Origin: Mycolicibacter sinensis | GTDB taxonomy: Bacteria > Actinomycetota > Actinomycetes > Mycobacteriales > Mycobacteriaceae | Assembly: GCF_001667375.1 (NCBI RefSeq) | Contig: NZ_LZIN01000053.1 | Span: 43,166-107,165, forward strand | Direction: 5' to 3' | Length of the DNA: 64,000 nt | Shown here: positions 44,419 through 54,704 of the stretch, one piece after another | Layout: the number at the start of each line of letters is the position of its first letter | How positions within the stretch are numbered: position 1 is the first letter of the stretch | Notes under the pieces: model-generated | What the model saw: the letters and a program-made list of their open reading frames with translations, nothing else | The model's database searches: none | Told to the model about the DNA's origin: nothing | Translations under genes and position numbers: made by a program

Positions 44419-45746
44419 ACCGCCCGCGGTTCTCCACCCTCTTCGCGGCCGCGGTCATCGCCGTGGCCGCACTGTTCGGCGCGTCGGAGGTTCTGCTCGA
44501 TCACGCCGCGACTCGCTCGGCCGGCGCCAAGACGGTGGTGACGGTGCGACTGTGGGACGAACAGGTCGCGACCGCCTACCGACAGTCGTTCGCCGCGTTC
44601 AACCGCGCCCACTCCGACATCGAGGTGCGCGCCAACGTCGTGTCCTACGCCAGCTACTTCGACACGCTGCGCACCGACGTGGCCGGCGGCGGCGCAGACG
44701 ACATCTTCTGGCTCTCCGACGCCTACCTGGCCGGGTACGCCGACAGCGGCCGGCTGATGCACATCGATGCCGCCGGCTCGGATTGGGAGCCGTCGGTGGT
44801 CCGCCAGTTCACCCGCCACGGAACGCTGTGGGGAGTACCCCAGCTCACCGACGCCGGTATCGCGGTGTACTACAACGCGGATCTGCTGGCCGCCGCCGGA
44901 GTCGATCCCGCCCGGTTGGCGCACCTGCGCTGGGATCCGCACGGCGGCAACGACACGCTGCGACCGCTTCTGGCCGAACTCACCCGCGATGCCGCCGGGC
45001 GCAGTGCGGGCACTGCGGGGTTCGACGAGCGCCGGATCCGGCAGTGGGGCTACAACGCCGCCAACGATCCGCAGGGCATCTACCTGAACTACCTCGGCTC
45101 GGCCGGCGGGGTGTTCCAGCGCGACGACGAGTTCGCTTTCGATAACCCCGCGGCGGTGGCCGCATTCGACTACTTGGTGCGACTGATCAACGACGACCAC
45201 GTGGCACCGCCGGCCTCGGACACCAACACCAACGGCGACTTCTCCCGCAACCAGTTCCTGGCCGGGAAGATGGCGCTGTTCCAGTCCGGCACCTACAACC
45301 TGGCGGCCGTGGCCGAGCAGGCCGCGTTCCGGTGGGGGGTGGCGATGCTGCCGGTCGGCCCGGCCGGTCGGGTCAGTGTCACCAACGGTATCGCCGCCGC
45401 CGGAAACGCCGCTTCAGCGCACCCCGAGGCGGTGCGAAAAGTGTTGGCCTGGCTCGGCAGTCGCGAAGGCAACCAATACCTGGGCCGCCATGGGGCCGCG
45501 ATCCCCGCCGTGCCGAGCGCGCAGCAGGTCTACTTCGACTACTGGGCGCACCGCGGCGTCGACGTCACCCCGTTCTTCGCGGTGCTGGCCGGGCCACGTA
45601 TTACGGCTCCCGGTGGATTCGCGGGGTTTCCGGCCGGCAACCAGGCGATCAAACCCTATTTCGACGAGATGTTCCTGGGCCGCACCGACGTCGCCACCAC
45701 CTTGCGCAAAGCGCAAGACGCCGCCAACGCGGCAGCGCGCCGGTAG
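44415..45746 (+). CDS. uspC: extracellular sugar-binding protein UspC
   Basis: A 443-residue type 1 extracellular solute-binding protein. A hydrophobic N-terminus (STLFAAAVIAVAALFGASEVLL) serves as signal or anchor; no cysteine follows it, so a lipobox is not visible and the protein may be held by an uncleaved segment or released. The body has VTVRLWDEQVATAYRQSFAAFN, DDIFWLSDAYLAGYADSG, GIAVYYNADLLAAAGVDP and FLAGKMALFQSGTYNL. It should deliver a sugar to UspAB; amino-sugar derivatives are reported for the mycobacterial system. Convergent with the ecfT gene after 64 bp. Confidence 0.9.
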   Translation: MNRPRFSTLFAAAVIAVAALFGASEVLLDHAATRSAGAKTVVTVRLWDEQVATAYRQSFAAFNRAHSDIEVRANVVSYASYFDTLRTDVAGGGADDIFWLSDAYLAGYADSGRLMHIDAAGSDWEPSVVRQFTRHGTLWGVPQLTDAGIAVYYNADLLAAAGVDPARLAHLRWDPHGGNDTLRPLLAELTRDAAGRSAGTAGFDERRIRQWGYNAANDPQGIYLNYLGSAGGVFQRDDEFAFDNPAAVAAFDYLVRLINDDHVAPPASDTNTNGDFSRNQFLAGKMALFQSGTYNLAAVAEQAAFRWGVAMLPVGPAGRVSVTNGIAAAGNAASAHPEAVRKVLAWLGSREGNQYLGRHGAAIPAVPSAQQVYFDYWAHRGVDVTPFFAVLAGPRITAPGGFAGFPAGNQAIKPYFDEMFLGRTDVATTLRKAQDAANAAARR

Positions 45747-45810
45747 CAACCACCCCAACCACGCCGAGGTTGAGAAGCGGGACGGAAGGCACGAGCAGGG
45801 CCGCGCACAC

Positions 45811-46611
45811 CTATCCCCTGCTCGACAGCACCGTCAGCTCGAGCGCCAACCCCGCCCCGCAAATCACGACGACCAATACCAACGCCCACGCATCACCGAG
45901 CCGCGGCCGCGCCGGCGACGCCGAAATCTGGCCCACGCCACCGCGGGCGGTGATCGCATCCCCCATCTCGTCGGCACGGCGCAGCGTGACCGTGATGGCC
46001 GCGGTGATCAGGTCGATCGCCTCCCGCGCCCAGCGGCGGCGGCGCTCCCGGCGGGTACTCGGCCGGATCTTGGGCCGCAACCCGCGGGCGGCGTAGAGCA
46101 CCCGGAATTCATCGATCAGCATCGGAAACGCGCGCAACGCCAGGGCCAGGGCAACGGCCCACTCGTCCACCGGGATTCGCAGCAGCCGCAGAGGCCGGCC
46201 GAGAGTGGTTACTGCAGGCGCGATTTCGGCGACATTGGTGGTCCATGACACCATCGCGCCCAGCCCCAGCAGCACGATCGACAGGGCGGTGATCCGCAGG
46301 AAGTACAGCAGGCCGCCCAACCCGGCCGGTTCGCCGCCGGCCATGGCCGCGGTGGCACCGCCGACCACCAGCAGCACCCACAGCCAGCGTGGCACCGACG
46401 GCAGCGCGCCCCGCGGAATGTGGGCGACCCGGGCCGCGGTGAACACCAGCAGCGCCACCGCGCCGATCGGCCCCCAGCCGGGGTAGAAGGTCAGCAGCAC
46501 CGAGATGCCGAAGACAACAAGCAGTTTGGTCCCGGCCCACAAGCGGTGCACGGCGGAGTCGCCGGGCACCGGGCGCAGCAGCACCACCGGGCGCGCGTTG
46601 CGGCGCGTCAT
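45811..46611 (-). CDS. energy-coupling factor transporter transmembrane protein EcfT
   Basis: A 266-residue membrane protein with about five hydrophobic segments and the two cytoplasmic Ala-Arg-Gly signatures of EcfT: YAARGLRP and DAITARGGV. It couples ATPase domains to a vitamin- or metal-binding S component. Its ATG overlaps the stop of the ATPase gene by 4 bp (46608-46611), so the two are translated together. The gene set resembles the Rv2325c/Rv2326c pair of M. tuberculosis. Substrate unknown; no riboswitch is seen upstream that might tell. Confidence 0.9.
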   Translation of the reverse strand: MTRRNARPVVLLRPVPGDSAVHRLWAGTKLLVVFGISVLLTFYPGWGPIGAVALLVFTAARVAHIPRGALPSVPRWLWVLLVVGGATAAMAGGEPAGLGGLLYFLRITALSIVLLGLGAMVSWTTNVAEIAPAVTTLGRPLRLLRIPVDEWAVALALALRAFPMLIDEFRVLYAARGLRPKIRPSTRRERRRRWAREAIDLITAAITVTLRRADEMGDAITARGGVGQISASPARPRLGDAWALVLVVVICGAGLALELTVLSSRG

Positions 46612-48638
46612 GCCGCACCCGCCTGCGCCGGCACCAGCACGCCGTCCTGCAGGTGCAGGGTCCTGGGGCACAACTTCTCCAGGCCGGCGAAGTCATGGGA
46701 GATGACCACCACGGTCAGGCCGGTCTCGCGCCGCAGATCCTCCAACAGCCGCAGCAGCCCGTCCCGGCTGGACGCGTCCAGACCGGCGAGCGGTTCGTCG
46801 AGGATCAGGGCCCGCGGCGAGCGGGCCAGCAAGCCCGCCAGCACCAGCCGGCGCATCTGACCACCGCTGAGTTGGTCGATGCGCCGGCCCGCCAGCGCCG
46901 CATCCAGGCCGACCGCCGCCAGCGCGCCGTCGATCCGGGCGCGGTCGTGCGGGGAGAAGCCGGCCGCCGAAGCCACCTCCAGCCCGACGTGGCTGCGCAT
47001 CAGCTGCAGCCGAGCCGCCTGGAACGACAAGGCGACCGCCCCCACCTGTTCGTCGGCGGGCCGCCCGCCCAGCAGGCAACTGCCCGCGGTCGGCGTCGTC
47101 AGGCCGGCCATGATCCAGGCCAGCGTCGACTTGCCGGAGCCGTTGCCACCGTGGATCAGCAACCCGTCGCCCTCGTCGACGGTGAAGCTGATGTCGCGCA
47201 GTGCGGTCTTGGCCCACGGGGTGCCGCTGCCATATTCATGTCCGACGCCGGCCAGTTCCAGCACCGGCGGGCCGGATCGGCCGGCGGACGGCGGAGTGGG
47301 CACGTCGGCCGTCTCCACCATGGCGGTGTTGTCCGCCGAGCCGGACAGATCGATGGTCCGGTCGGCGCTGCCGACCTCATCGTTGTAGTGGGTGATGTGC
47401 ACCAGTGCGGTGCTGTGTCGCTCAGAAAGCCCCGAGAGCACTCCGAGCAGTACCTCGCGCCCCTGCGGGTCGACCATGCTGGTGACCTCGTCGGCGATCA
47501 GCAGGGCGGGTTCGCGGGCCAGGGCCGCGGCTACAGCCAGGCGCTGCAACTCACCGCCGGACAGACCGCCGGTGTCCCGCTCGGCGAAACCGGACAGGCC
47601 GACCTCCTCCAGCAGTCGCTCGATGCCGGTGGTGGTGCCCGACGGCAGGCCCCACACCACGTCGTCGGCGACGCGGGTGCCCAGCACCTGGCTCTCCGGG
47701 TGCTGCATGACGACGGCGGTGCCGCCGGGGGCGCCCAGGCCCACCGCGCCGGGGCGCTCGACGCTGCCCGCGGTGGGAGCACGCCCGGCCAGCAGCAGCA
47801 TCAGGGTGGTCTTGCCCGACCCGTTGGCGCCGGTGACCGCGACGTGCTCGCCCGGGCGTACCTCCAGGCTGACCGGTCCCAGGGCGTCGTGGTCGGTCTG
47901 GGGGTAGCGGAACCGCACCTGGTCCAGCCGCACCGGCACCGGCGCGACCGGGCCACTCTCGGCGGGCAGGTCCAGTTTGTGCACGTCGGGCACCCCGCGC
48001 AGCCGGTCGAGCACCCGCGACAATGCCCACCAGCCCAGCAGCGAGACGATCATGATGCTGACGGTCGTCTGCGCCAGCAGCAGCCAGTGCCAGTAGCGCA
48101 GCAGCACCCCGAGGAATCCGGTGAGGTCGGCGGCAGCTTGCTGGAATTCCGGCAGCGGCACCTTGGCCATGGCGGCCGCGACGCCGTTCACGTTGGCGGT
48201 GATCGCATCGAAGATCAGGTGCCGCAGCCGCGACAGGACGGTCAACGCCGCCACCACGCCGGCGCCGAAGATGGCCCCGGCCACTGCCGAGGCCGCGATC
48301 ACGGTCGGCAGACCGCGGCGGTGGCGTTTGATGGTTCCGGTCAGCCCGCCGATGTAGGCGCAGTTGACCACCGTCATGAACCCGCCCATGCCGGCGATCA
48401 GAAACGCGATGGTCGCGGCAGCCACCGTGGCCGCGATCAGCACCCGGATCCGGTAGCGGTAGGCCAGCAAGCCCATCGGCACCGTGCCGAGCAGCGCCAA
48501 TCCGGCGGCGAAGGGCACCACGACCGCGATGATCGCCGTCGCCGCGCACAGCGCCGCCATCACCGCGGCGTGGGCGATCTCGACGGGTTGCATAGACCGG
48601 CCCCGGAAGCGGATGGGGCCCTGGCCGGTCTTCGTCAC
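46608..48638 (-). CDS. fused ECF transporter protein: S-like membrane domain + two ABC ATPases
   Basis: A 676-residue fusion. Residues about 20-190 hold five to six hydrophobic helices ([23 protein letters not shown] ...), like an ECF substrate-binding (S) component. Then comes ATPase 1 with Walker [10 protein letters not shown], signature LSGGELQRL and Walker [10 protein letters not shown], and ATPase 2 with [18 protein letters not shown] and [10 protein letters not shown]. With EcfT it could make a complete importer from two polypeptides. The start is either GTG 48638 or ATG 48593; the longer is given because the extra 15 residues look coding, but evidence is weak. The MarR gene is divergent 93 bp away. 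Confidence 0.88.
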   Translation of the reverse strand: MTKTGQGPIRFRGRSMQPVEIAHAAVMAALCAATAIIAVVVPFAAGLALLGTVPMGLLAYRYRIRVLIAATVAAATIAFLIAGMGGFMTVVNCAYIGGLTGTIKRHRRGLPTVIAASAVAGAIFGAGVVAALTVLSRLRHLIFDAITANVNGVAAAMAKVPLPEFQQAAADLTGFLGVLLRYWHWLLLAQTTVSIMIVSLLGWWALSRVLDRLRGVPDVHKLDLPAESGPVAPVPVRLDQVRFRYPQTDHDALGPVSLEVRPGEHVAVTGANGSGKTTLMLLLAGRAPTAGSVERPGAVGLGAPGGTAVVMQHPESQVLGTRVADDVVWGLPSGTTTGIERLLEEVGLSGFAERDTGGLSGGELQRLAVAAALAREPALLIADEVTSMVDPQGREVLLGVLSGLSERHSTALVHITHYNDEVGSADRTIDLSGSADNTAMVETADVPTPPSAGRSGPPVLELAGVGHEYGSGTPWAKTALRDISFTVDEGDGLLIHGGNGSGKSTLAWIMAGLTTPTAGSCLLGGRPADEQVGAVALSFQAARLQLMRSHVGLEVASAAGFSPHDRARIDGALAAVGLDAALAGRRIDQLSGGQMRRLVLAGLLARSPRALILDEPLAGLDASSRDGLLRLLEDLRRETGLTVVVISHDFAGLEKLCPRTLHLQDGVLVPAQAGAA

Positions 48639-48731
48639 CCGTCGATTCTGCCAGCCGGGCCGGACAGGTCCGGAAAGGCGACGACGACCGAGTTCCTCAA
48701 CTTTCTTCCACTGCTGTGCAATACTCGCGCG

Positions 48732-49187
48732 ATGGCCGCCGCCGCCCCCGCCCACGCCAGCCTGGGCGCCGACCTGCTCAGCGTCGTCGCCCGACTCAAC
48801 CGGCTGGCCACCCAACGGGTCGCCCTGCCGATACCCGGAGCGCAGGCCCGCCTGCTGTCGACCATCGAGGATCTCGACGAGGCCCGTATCTCCGAGTTGG
48901 CCATGGTCGACCACTGCTCGCAGCCGACCATGACCACCCAGGTGCGCCGGCTCGAGGACGCCGGCCTGACCACCCGCACGCCCGACCCGCAGGACGCCCG
49001 CGCGGTACTGATCCGGATCACCGACAAAGGGGTGCAGACCCTGGACCAGGTTCGACGGGACAGGGCCGCGGCGATCGACCCGGAGCTGGACCGCCTGCCG
49101 GCCGATGACCGCCGCACGCTTGCCGACGCGGTTGAGGTGCTGCACCGCTTCCTGGCCGAGACCGCTGCGGCACGGCCGGACCGCTAG
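48732..49187 (+). CDS. MarR-family transcriptional regulator
   Basis: A 151-residue winged-helix regulator. The recognition region is [48 protein letters not shown], with the wing [12 protein letters not shown]. It is divergent from the ECF transporter gene, as in M. tuberculosis (Rv2327 beside Rv2326c), and may control it. CAATACT lies 7 bp upstream of the ATG and fits a -10 for a leaderless message; no RBS is present. The effector is unknown. Confidence 0.9.
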   Translation: MAAAAPAHASLGADLLSVVARLNRLATQRVALPIPGAQARLLSTIEDLDEARISELAMVDHCSQPTMTTQVRRLEDAGLTTRTPDPQDARAVLIRITDKGVQTLDQVRRDRAAAIDPELDRLPADDRRTLADAVEVLHRFLAETAAARPDR

Positions 49188-49329
49188 CAGGCGGACCAGC
49201 GGGAATTCGGCTCGGAAGTTTCCAGCCTGAGCGGTTTGTCGAATATGCTCAGTGCGGCATCGGCCCGAAGCGATTCCAGGCCTCCGGCGGCTCCCGCACT
49301 GGGCTGGCGGTCTTCGGGGGAAGGACATC

Positions 49330-51183
49330 GTGGCGGATAGATTGGCGTTGGTCACCTCGATCGCCGCCCAGCTGATGGCCACCACACCATCCACGGCGCC
49401 GGCGGTCAGCGAGCGGGTGTTGCAGACGCTGGTCGAGCAGCTCAACGTCGACGCCGGGTTCCTGCGCCACAACGACCACGAGATCAGGGCGTCCAAGCTG
49501 GTCGCCGAATGGCCACCGCGCACCGCCCGGCCGGACCCCGATCCCCTGGCCGTCGTCTCGTTCACCACCGCCGACCCGGTCTTCACCACCTGCGCGCACG
49601 GCAAGCGGGTCGCCGTGATCCGACCGGAGCCGGCCGAGTCCGGCTATGTACGCCAGATGGCGATGGAGCACGCCATCGAGTCACTGTCGGTGGCCACCGC
49701 GCCGCTGATCTCCGGGCCGGTGACCACCGGCATGCTCTACCTGGTCAAGTTCCGCCGGCCCAAGTGGCGCCCGGAGGAGCTCAACACCATCGAGGCGATC
49801 GCGTCGCTGTTCGCGCAGTTGCAGGCCCGAGTCGTCGCCGAGGAGCGGCTGCGCTACCTGGCCGACCACGACGACCTGACCGGTCTGCACAACCGCCGCG
49901 CGCTGGTCGCGCACCTCTCCGATCGGCTCGTCGAGGGCAACCCGGGCCCGGTCGGCGTCTTCTACATCGACCTCGACCGGCTCAAGCCGATCAACGACTA
50001 CCTCGGGCACTCCGCCGGCGACTGGTTCATCCAGGACTTCGCCCGCCGGCTCCGGGTCTATGCCGGCAACCGGACCATGACGGCCCGCATCGGTGGCGAC
50101 GAGTTCGTCGTCATCCCGGACTGGCCGATGTCGATGGCCAGTGCGGAGACCTTCGCCGATCGGCTGCAGGGCGCCTTGCGCGACAAGGTGGAGATCCAGG
50201 GCCACACCGTCACCAGCACGGTCAGCGTGGGTGTGACGGTGGGGCTGCCCGGCGAGGACACCGCCGCGGGATTGCTGCACCGCGCCGACGAGGCGGTGCT
50301 GGCGGCCAAACGCGGCGGCGGCAACCAGACCGTCAGCTCCACCGACGACATGTCGCTGAAGAGTTTGTTCCGCAAGGACATCGAACTGCACCTGCAGGGC
50401 AAGATCGACGATGAGTCACTGCTGCTGTACTACCAGCCCGAGGTCGACCTGTGGAGTGGCGCGATCGTGGCGGTGGAAGCGCTGGTGCGCTGGCGGCATC
50501 CGACCCGTGGGCTGCTGCTGCCCGGCTCGTTCATCAGCATCGCCGAATCCGCGAACCTGGCTGACGATCTGGGCCGGTGGGTCATGCGCAGTGCGTGCGC
50601 GGAATTCAGCTCATGGCAGGCCAACGGCGTCCGGACCAACGCCACCCTGCGGGTCAACGTGTCCCCGGTGCAGTTGGCCGCGCGGGGCTTCGTGCAGAAC
50701 GTGGTGGAGACCGTCGACGAGTTCGGCCTACGGCCGGGGTCGCTGTGCCTGGAGATCACCGAGCGCGCGGTGGTACAGAACATCGAGAGCACCCGGCGCA
50801 CCCTGGCAGAGCTGCGCGAAGCCGGGGTGCAGATCGCCATCGACGACTTCGGAACCGGCTATGCCGTGCTGTCGCATCTGAAGGATCTGCCGGTCGACAC
50901 GCTCAAGATCGACACCGTGTTCGTGCGTGAACTGGGCGTCAACCCCGGCGATCTCGCGATCGTCCGGGCGATCATCGCGCTTGCCGAGGCATTCGGCCTA
51001 CAGGTGGTCGCCGAGGGCGTGGAAACCTCCGCGGCCGCACTCACCTTGATGCGGCACGGGTGTCACCGGGCGCAGGGATTCCTGTTCTCCCGCCCGGTGC
51101 CGGGCCCCGCCGCCGAAGCGATGCTGGCGTCGCGCTGGATGGCGATGCCCTTCCTAGCCGACAGCCAGGCCCTGGTGATCTGA
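49330..51183 (+). CDS. dcpA: bifunctional cyclic-di-GMP protein, GAF-GGDEF-EAL (DcpA-like)
   Basis: A 617-residue protein with an N-terminal GAF domain (about 1-170), a GGDEF domain with intact active site RIGGDEFVV and an EAL domain with VEALVRW, plus [25 protein letters not shown] and [10 protein letters not shown], so metal-binding residues of both domains appear present. It can be expected to make and break cyclic-di-GMP, as DcpA of M. smegmatis and Rv1354c of M. tuberculosis do. GGGGGAAGGA just before GTG 49330 decides the start; upstream codons are not conserved. It is cytoplasmic, and GAF may bind a nucleotide or other ligand. Confidence 0.93.
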   Translation: MADRLALVTSIAAQLMATTPSTAPAVSERVLQTLVEQLNVDAGFLRHNDHEIRASKLVAEWPPRTARPDPDPLAVVSFTTADPVFTTCAHGKRVAVIRPEPAESGYVRQMAMEHAIESLSVATAPLISGPVTTGMLYLVKFRRPKWRPEELNTIEAIASLFAQLQARVVAEERLRYLADHDDLTGLHNRRALVAHLSDRLVEGNPGPVGVFYIDLDRLKPINDYLGHSAGDWFIQDFARRLRVYAGNRTMTARIGGDEFVVIPDWPMSMASAETFADRLQGALRDKVEIQGHTVTSTVSVGVTVGLPGEDTAAGLLHRADEAVLAAKRGGGNQTVSSTDDMSLKSLFRKDIELHLQGKIDDESLLLYYQPEVDLWSGAIVAVEALVRWRHPTRGLLLPGSFISIAESANLADDLGRWVMRSACAEFSSWQANGVRTNATLRVNVSPVQLAARGFVQNVVETVDEFGLRPGSLCLEITERAVVQNIESTRRTLAELREAGVQIAIDDFGTGYAVLSHLKDLPVDTLKIDTVFVRELGVNPGDLAIVRAIIALAEAFGLQVVAEGVETSAAALTLMRHGCHRAQGFLFSRPVPGPAAEAMLASRWMAMPFLADSQALVI

Positions 51184-51561
51184 CAAGAACAACGCCCGGT
51201 AGAACGTGGCACACAACCGCACCCCCGGCTGCCTGCCGGCGAGCGCAGCAGTCGGTGCGGTGCACCAACGCGGCTCGGCGTGCGGCGGCAATCGGCGGTG
51301 CGGACCCCTCGAGGTGCCCCGGGCGAAGCTGTGGGAGGAACGCACCGATGCCGGCTCCAGCGCACGCTGCCGCGCGCCCGTGCCGTGCAAACCAGTTCCT
51401 CGCATAACTGGAGATAGTACATACCTTTTGGATGATGTCCAACTCAAATGAGACTGCAAGTTGGCAATTATCGGACGCCGACGCCGTCGTCCGCACCGGC
51501 CGACTCTCCGGCAGCGGGAAGGACGCCCGCCTGGCGGGCCCCGCCCGTCATAATCAGAGGC
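51184..51561. other. 378-bp intergenic region
   Basis: No convincing gene. The left two thirds is GC-rich and the right third AT-richer. CCAACT (51439-51444) and AGTTGG (51459-51464) could pair in a hairpin. TAGTACATACC near 51413 is a possible promoter element for the PAS gene. I see no RNA gene or repeat. Confidence 0.4.
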
Positions 51562-51966
51562 ATGGAGCGACGGCGGAACCCGCAAACCCCTCAGGCCCCG
51601 ATGGAGACTTTGCGACAGTTGCCGGCCCTGGTCGTACTCGAACGGATCCCGGTGCCGGTGCTCGCGATTGTCGACGACGGCACCATCTTGTTCGCCAACA
51701 CCGGTTTCGCCGACATGCTGGGCTACACCCAGGAGGAGGTGCTGGCCCTGGAGTTCAGGCAGATCTTCGGTGAAGTCCCGCCCGCTGAGGAATCAGCCTT
51801 GGCTGTGATGCACTCGTTGGCCAACCTCGTTGTCTCCCTTGAACATCGAGATGGTTCGACGGTGCGGGCGTTGATGAGCAAGTCAGCCCTCGAACGTGCC
51901 GACGACCGGGTTGCGCTCGCGACGTTCCAAGACCTGACCGAGCAGCTGTGGCTCGATGAGCGGTAG
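51562..51966 (+). CDS. PAS-domain protein
   Basis: A 134-residue protein consisting almost entirely of one PAS domain: IPVPVLAIVDDGTILFANTGFADMLGYTQEEVLALEFRQIF, a helical linker and the sheet strands VVSLEHRDGSTVRALMSKSAL and VALATFQDLTEQ. It has no output domain, so it probably senses a ligand or redox state and works through a partner. ATG 51562 begins MERRRNPQ; an upstream frame is open but Pro/Arg-rich. It lies between the cyclic-di-GMP gene and two TetR genes, convergent with the latter (4-bp gap), which suggests a shared signalling context. Confidence 0.82.
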   Translation: MERRRNPQTPQAPMETLRQLPALVVLERIPVPVLAIVDDGTILFANTGFADMLGYTQEEVLALEFRQIFGEVPPAEESALAVMHSLANLVVSLEHRDGSTVRALMSKSALERADDRVALATFQDLTEQLWLDER

Positions 51967-51970
51967 CGCC

Positions 51971-52645
51971 TCAGCGGTCGACGGCTGAGTCGCCGCCACC
52001 GTCCAGGCCGGGACTGTCCTGGTACCGCAGCGCCTCGCGGGCCAAAAATTGCTCGAAGTACGACAGCGAGTCCGCGGCCACGATCGCCGGAAGCAGCATC
52101 TCCCACATCCCGGTCAGCCGCGCGACACTGTCGCCGGGGCGCGACAGCAGCCAGGTGCCGAGCATGGCCCCGGTGATCGACTTGGCGGCCCGTGCGGGGT
52201 CGATGCCCTCGCGCAGATCGCCCTCGGCGATTGCGCGGGCGGTCTGCGCGGCCACCGCGGCCGCCCATTCTCCGGCGACCTCATCACCGAGGTCGTTGGA
52301 TTCGGACAGTGCGAAGATCAGATGGCCCGCTGCGCGCGCCTCCTTGTCGGTGGCCAACATCGCGGTGACGGCGAACATGCCGTGGATCATGCCCTCCAGC
52401 GCCGGCGCCGACGGCTGGCACATGCTCCGGAAGGTGTTGAGCATGGTGGCGAATCCGCCCTCGATGATGGCGACCACCAGCGCTTCCATCGAGTCGAAGT
52501 GATGGTAGAGAGCACCTTTGGTCACTCCGGCCCGGTCGATGATCGCGGTGCGTCCGGCCGCGACGTAGCCGACCTCGCTGAACACATCGATCGCGGCATC
52601 GAGCAGTTTCCGCCGAGTCGCCTCGGATCGAACCTGACGCGCCAT
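51971..52645 (-). CDS. TetR-family regulator, second of a coupled pair
   Basis: A 224-residue TetR protein. HTH region about 8-55 (RRKLLDAAIDVFSEVGYVAAGRTAIIDRAGVTKGALYHHFDS), followed by a helical ligand domain. Its ATG overlaps the stop of the upstream TetR gene as TGATG, so both are produced together and could form heterodimers. M. tuberculosis has a single TetR gene beside its GAF-GGDEF-EAL gene; here there are two. Targets unknown. Confidence 0.9.
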   Translation of the reverse strand: MARQVRSEATRRKLLDAAIDVFSEVGYVAAGRTAIIDRAGVTKGALYHHFDSMEALVVAIIEGGFATMLNTFRSMCQPSAPALEGMIHGMFAVTAMLATDKEARAAGHLIFALSESNDLGDEVAGEWAAAVAAQTARAIAEGDLREGIDPARAAKSITGAMLGTWLLSRPGDSVARLTGMWEMLLPAIVAADSLSYFEQFLAREALRYQDSPGLDGGGDSAVDR

Positions 52646-53331
52646 CAGCCCACCCGGTCGCCGGCCAGGGGGGAATTGGCCGACGTGGTTCTGATCGCCA
52701 GCGCCGTGCGCCGCCGGAGGAACTGGAGGAAGTAGTCGAGCCGGTCGGCGGGCACCATACCGGGAAGCACGACGGTCATGGCCTGCTCGATCTGGCGCAG
52801 GAACTGCTCGGGCTCGTCGAGGTTACCGGCTTGGCGCAGGCCGAGGTACAGCGTCAACAACACTCGGGCGACGTCTTGCGGATCGCTGTCGACGACGTCG
52901 CCTTCGGCGATCGCCCGTTCGGCCACCACGCTCAGTGCTTGGACCGCGTTGTTGAGCACCGTGGTCTGCAGGCCCTCGGCGCGGCCGACCACCGGCAACA
53001 GATGCAGCACCGCGCGCGCGGTGTCCCGGCAGATATCTTCGATCGCCATCAGGTAGCCGACGTCGATCAGGGTCTCCAGGCCGGAGAGCTTCCGGTCGAC
53101 CAGCGCCTGTATGGCCGCCCCGGCCCGGGCCAGTTGTTCGTCGATGACGGCCAGGGCCAGCGCATGCTTGGAGCGGAAATGAAAATACATCGCGCCCTTG
53201 GTCAATTCCGCGTCCGCGAGGATGTCGTCGAGGCCGACGTCGTGATAGGGCCGCTGGGCGAACTGGTGCGCAGCGGCGCGGATGATCTGCTGGCGCGTAG
53301 CATCGGCGCGCCGGTCTGTGGGTTCAGCCAA
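52645..53331 (-). CDS. TetR-family regulator, gamma-butyrolactone-receptor-like
   Basis: A 228-residue TetR protein whose HTH (IIRAAAHQFAQRPYHDVGLDDILADAELTKGAMYFHFRSK) closely resembles ScbR/ArpA-type autoregulator receptors of Streptomyces. The C-terminal ligand domain differs, so a butyrolactone signal is not implied. It is the first of two coupled genes. The 183-bp region upstream is AT-rich for this genome and holds no perfect long palindrome. Target likely includes its own promoter. Confidence 0.9.
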   Translation of the reverse strand: MAEPTDRRADATRQQIIRAAAHQFAQRPYHDVGLDDILADAELTKGAMYFHFRSKHALALAVIDEQLARAGAAIQALVDRKLSGLETLIDVGYLMAIEDICRDTARAVLHLLPVVGRAEGLQTTVLNNAVQALSVVAERAIAEGDVVDSDPQDVARVLLTLYLGLRQAGNLDEPEQFLRQIEQAMTVVLPGMVPADRLDYFLQFLRRRTALAIRTTSANSPLAGDRVG

Positions 53332-53514
53332 CGCGCGATCTCAGCCTCGTCACTGGCCGGCACTCGTACCGCATTGTGCTAACGCTATCAAAGCATTGTT
53401 GAAAGTGACTGTTTTCGATACTCCGATTCATCATTTGCACCGTGCGGCATTCGAAAAATATCAAATACGCTGCGGCCGGGTGTATTCGGTCTGCGCAGGC
53501 CCTGTGGTGTGAAG

Positions 53515-54651
53515 TCATCGCGCGGCCATCGCAAACACCACGAACTGTGTCACCTGCCGCGGCGAGAAGTTGTCGTCGCTGACCAGCACCACCGCTTGCC
53601 GGCCGTCGGGCAGTCGGGGCCCCAGCGTGATCCCCTCGATGTTGTCCAGCGGGTCCAGGCCCGGCGTCGCGGACAGGTCGGCCAGCAAAGTCTTGGTCAT
53701 CGGGGTCACGGGGTGTCCGGCCAGTGCCGGCACCCGCAGCACGTCGGTGGCGCCGGCGATCTCGGCGCGATACAGCCGCACCGTCGGGCGGGTGCTGAAC
53801 GCCCGCTCGATCACCAGGAAGGCGGTGTCCGACAGCGCCACCAGGTCGGTGAGGCCGTTGGTTTCGGCGGGCGCGGTCGCCGGCTCCAGCGGGTAGGCGT
53901 ACTGGGCCACCGGAACTCGTGGCTTTCCGTCTGCATCCAGGCGATAGGCGGTGATGCGGGTCAGCGCGCCGCCAGCCTGATCCGGCAGGGCGCCGTCGGC
54001 GTAGCCGGGTCCCTCCATCGCGGCGAACAGTAGGCGGCCATCGGCGGTGACGGTGAGGCCCTCGAGTGTCGTGTTGCGGCGCGGCCCGGTGCGCTGCGCG
54101 GACATGGCCAGCTGCGGCGGTATGGCGAACCGCCCGAGGTAGCCGCCGTCGAGCCCGGCGATTCTGACCCAGGGGTCGGCCAGCGGCGTCGGGCCGGGCG
54201 GGGCCCCGGTGAGCCGCTCACCCTCCGACGACCAGTAGAGCCGCTGCCGGCCGCTGTCGAACGCGATACCTTCCGGGTCGGGCGGCACCACCGGCGGCGA
54301 ATGGTCGAGGTCCAGCGGGCCGAAAGCCCGCCCGCTCTCGTCCAGCAGTGGGTGGACGGCGGTGACCGTCGCCTCGTCGACGCCTCGCTCCGACACCGAC
54401 AGCCGCACCGTGTAGAACCGGGCCGGCCCGCTGGCCGACCGGTCATCGCTGATCACGTAATAGCAGTCCCGGCCGGGGTCATAACTGATTCCGGACAGGC
54501 CGCCGACCGTGGTGCCCGCGAAGGTGCTGTTCGGCGGCAGTTGCAGCTGCCCCAGGTACTCCAGTGCCGGAACCGCCGGAGCCTGGCACGGTGCGCAGCC
54601 GGCGACCAGTAGCAACGCCAGCAACGGCAGCCGGGCCAGCTTCGAGCGCAC
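53515..54651 (-). CDS. esterase-like phytase-family lipoprotein
   Basis: A 378-residue exported protein. The N-terminus RSKLARLPLLALLLVAGC is a lipoprotein signal with lipobox LVAGC (Cys19), so it should be lipid-anchored outside the membrane. The body is a beta-propeller-like 'esterase-like activity of phytase' domain, with GGLSGISYDPGRDCYYVISDD, DPEGIAFDSGRQRLYWSSEGE and DNIEGITLGPRLPDGRQAVVLVSDDNFS. Enzyme activity is not proven for most members. Start is GTG 54651, 53 bp from the divergent acyl-CoA dehydrogenase gene. Confidence 0.88.
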   Translation of the reverse strand: MRSKLARLPLLALLLVAGCAPCQAPAVPALEYLGQLQLPPNSTFAGTTVGGLSGISYDPGRDCYYVISDDRSASGPARFYTVRLSVSERGVDEATVTAVHPLLDESGRAFGPLDLDHSPPVVPPDPEGIAFDSGRQRLYWSSEGERLTGAPPGPTPLADPWVRIAGLDGGYLGRFAIPPQLAMSAQRTGPRRNTTLEGLTVTADGRLLFAAMEGPGYADGALPDQAGGALTRITAYRLDADGKPRVPVAQYAYPLEPATAPAETNGLTDLVALSDTAFLVIERAFSTRPTVRLYRAEIAGATDVLRVPALAGHPVTPMTKTLLADLSATPGLDPLDNIEGITLGPRLPDGRQAVVLVSDDNFSPRQVTQFVVFAMAAR

Positions 54652-54704
54652 ACCCGTAATGTAAACCCGGTTTGCCGGTCGTCCCGCGCGGATACGGTGC
54701 AGGA

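Noticed and set aside
46653..48731. Long open plus-strand stretch upstream of and in frame with the MarR gene
   Set aside because: It is the complement of the ECF ATPase gene with shadow composition; the MarR domain starts at 48732 with a -10 box before it.
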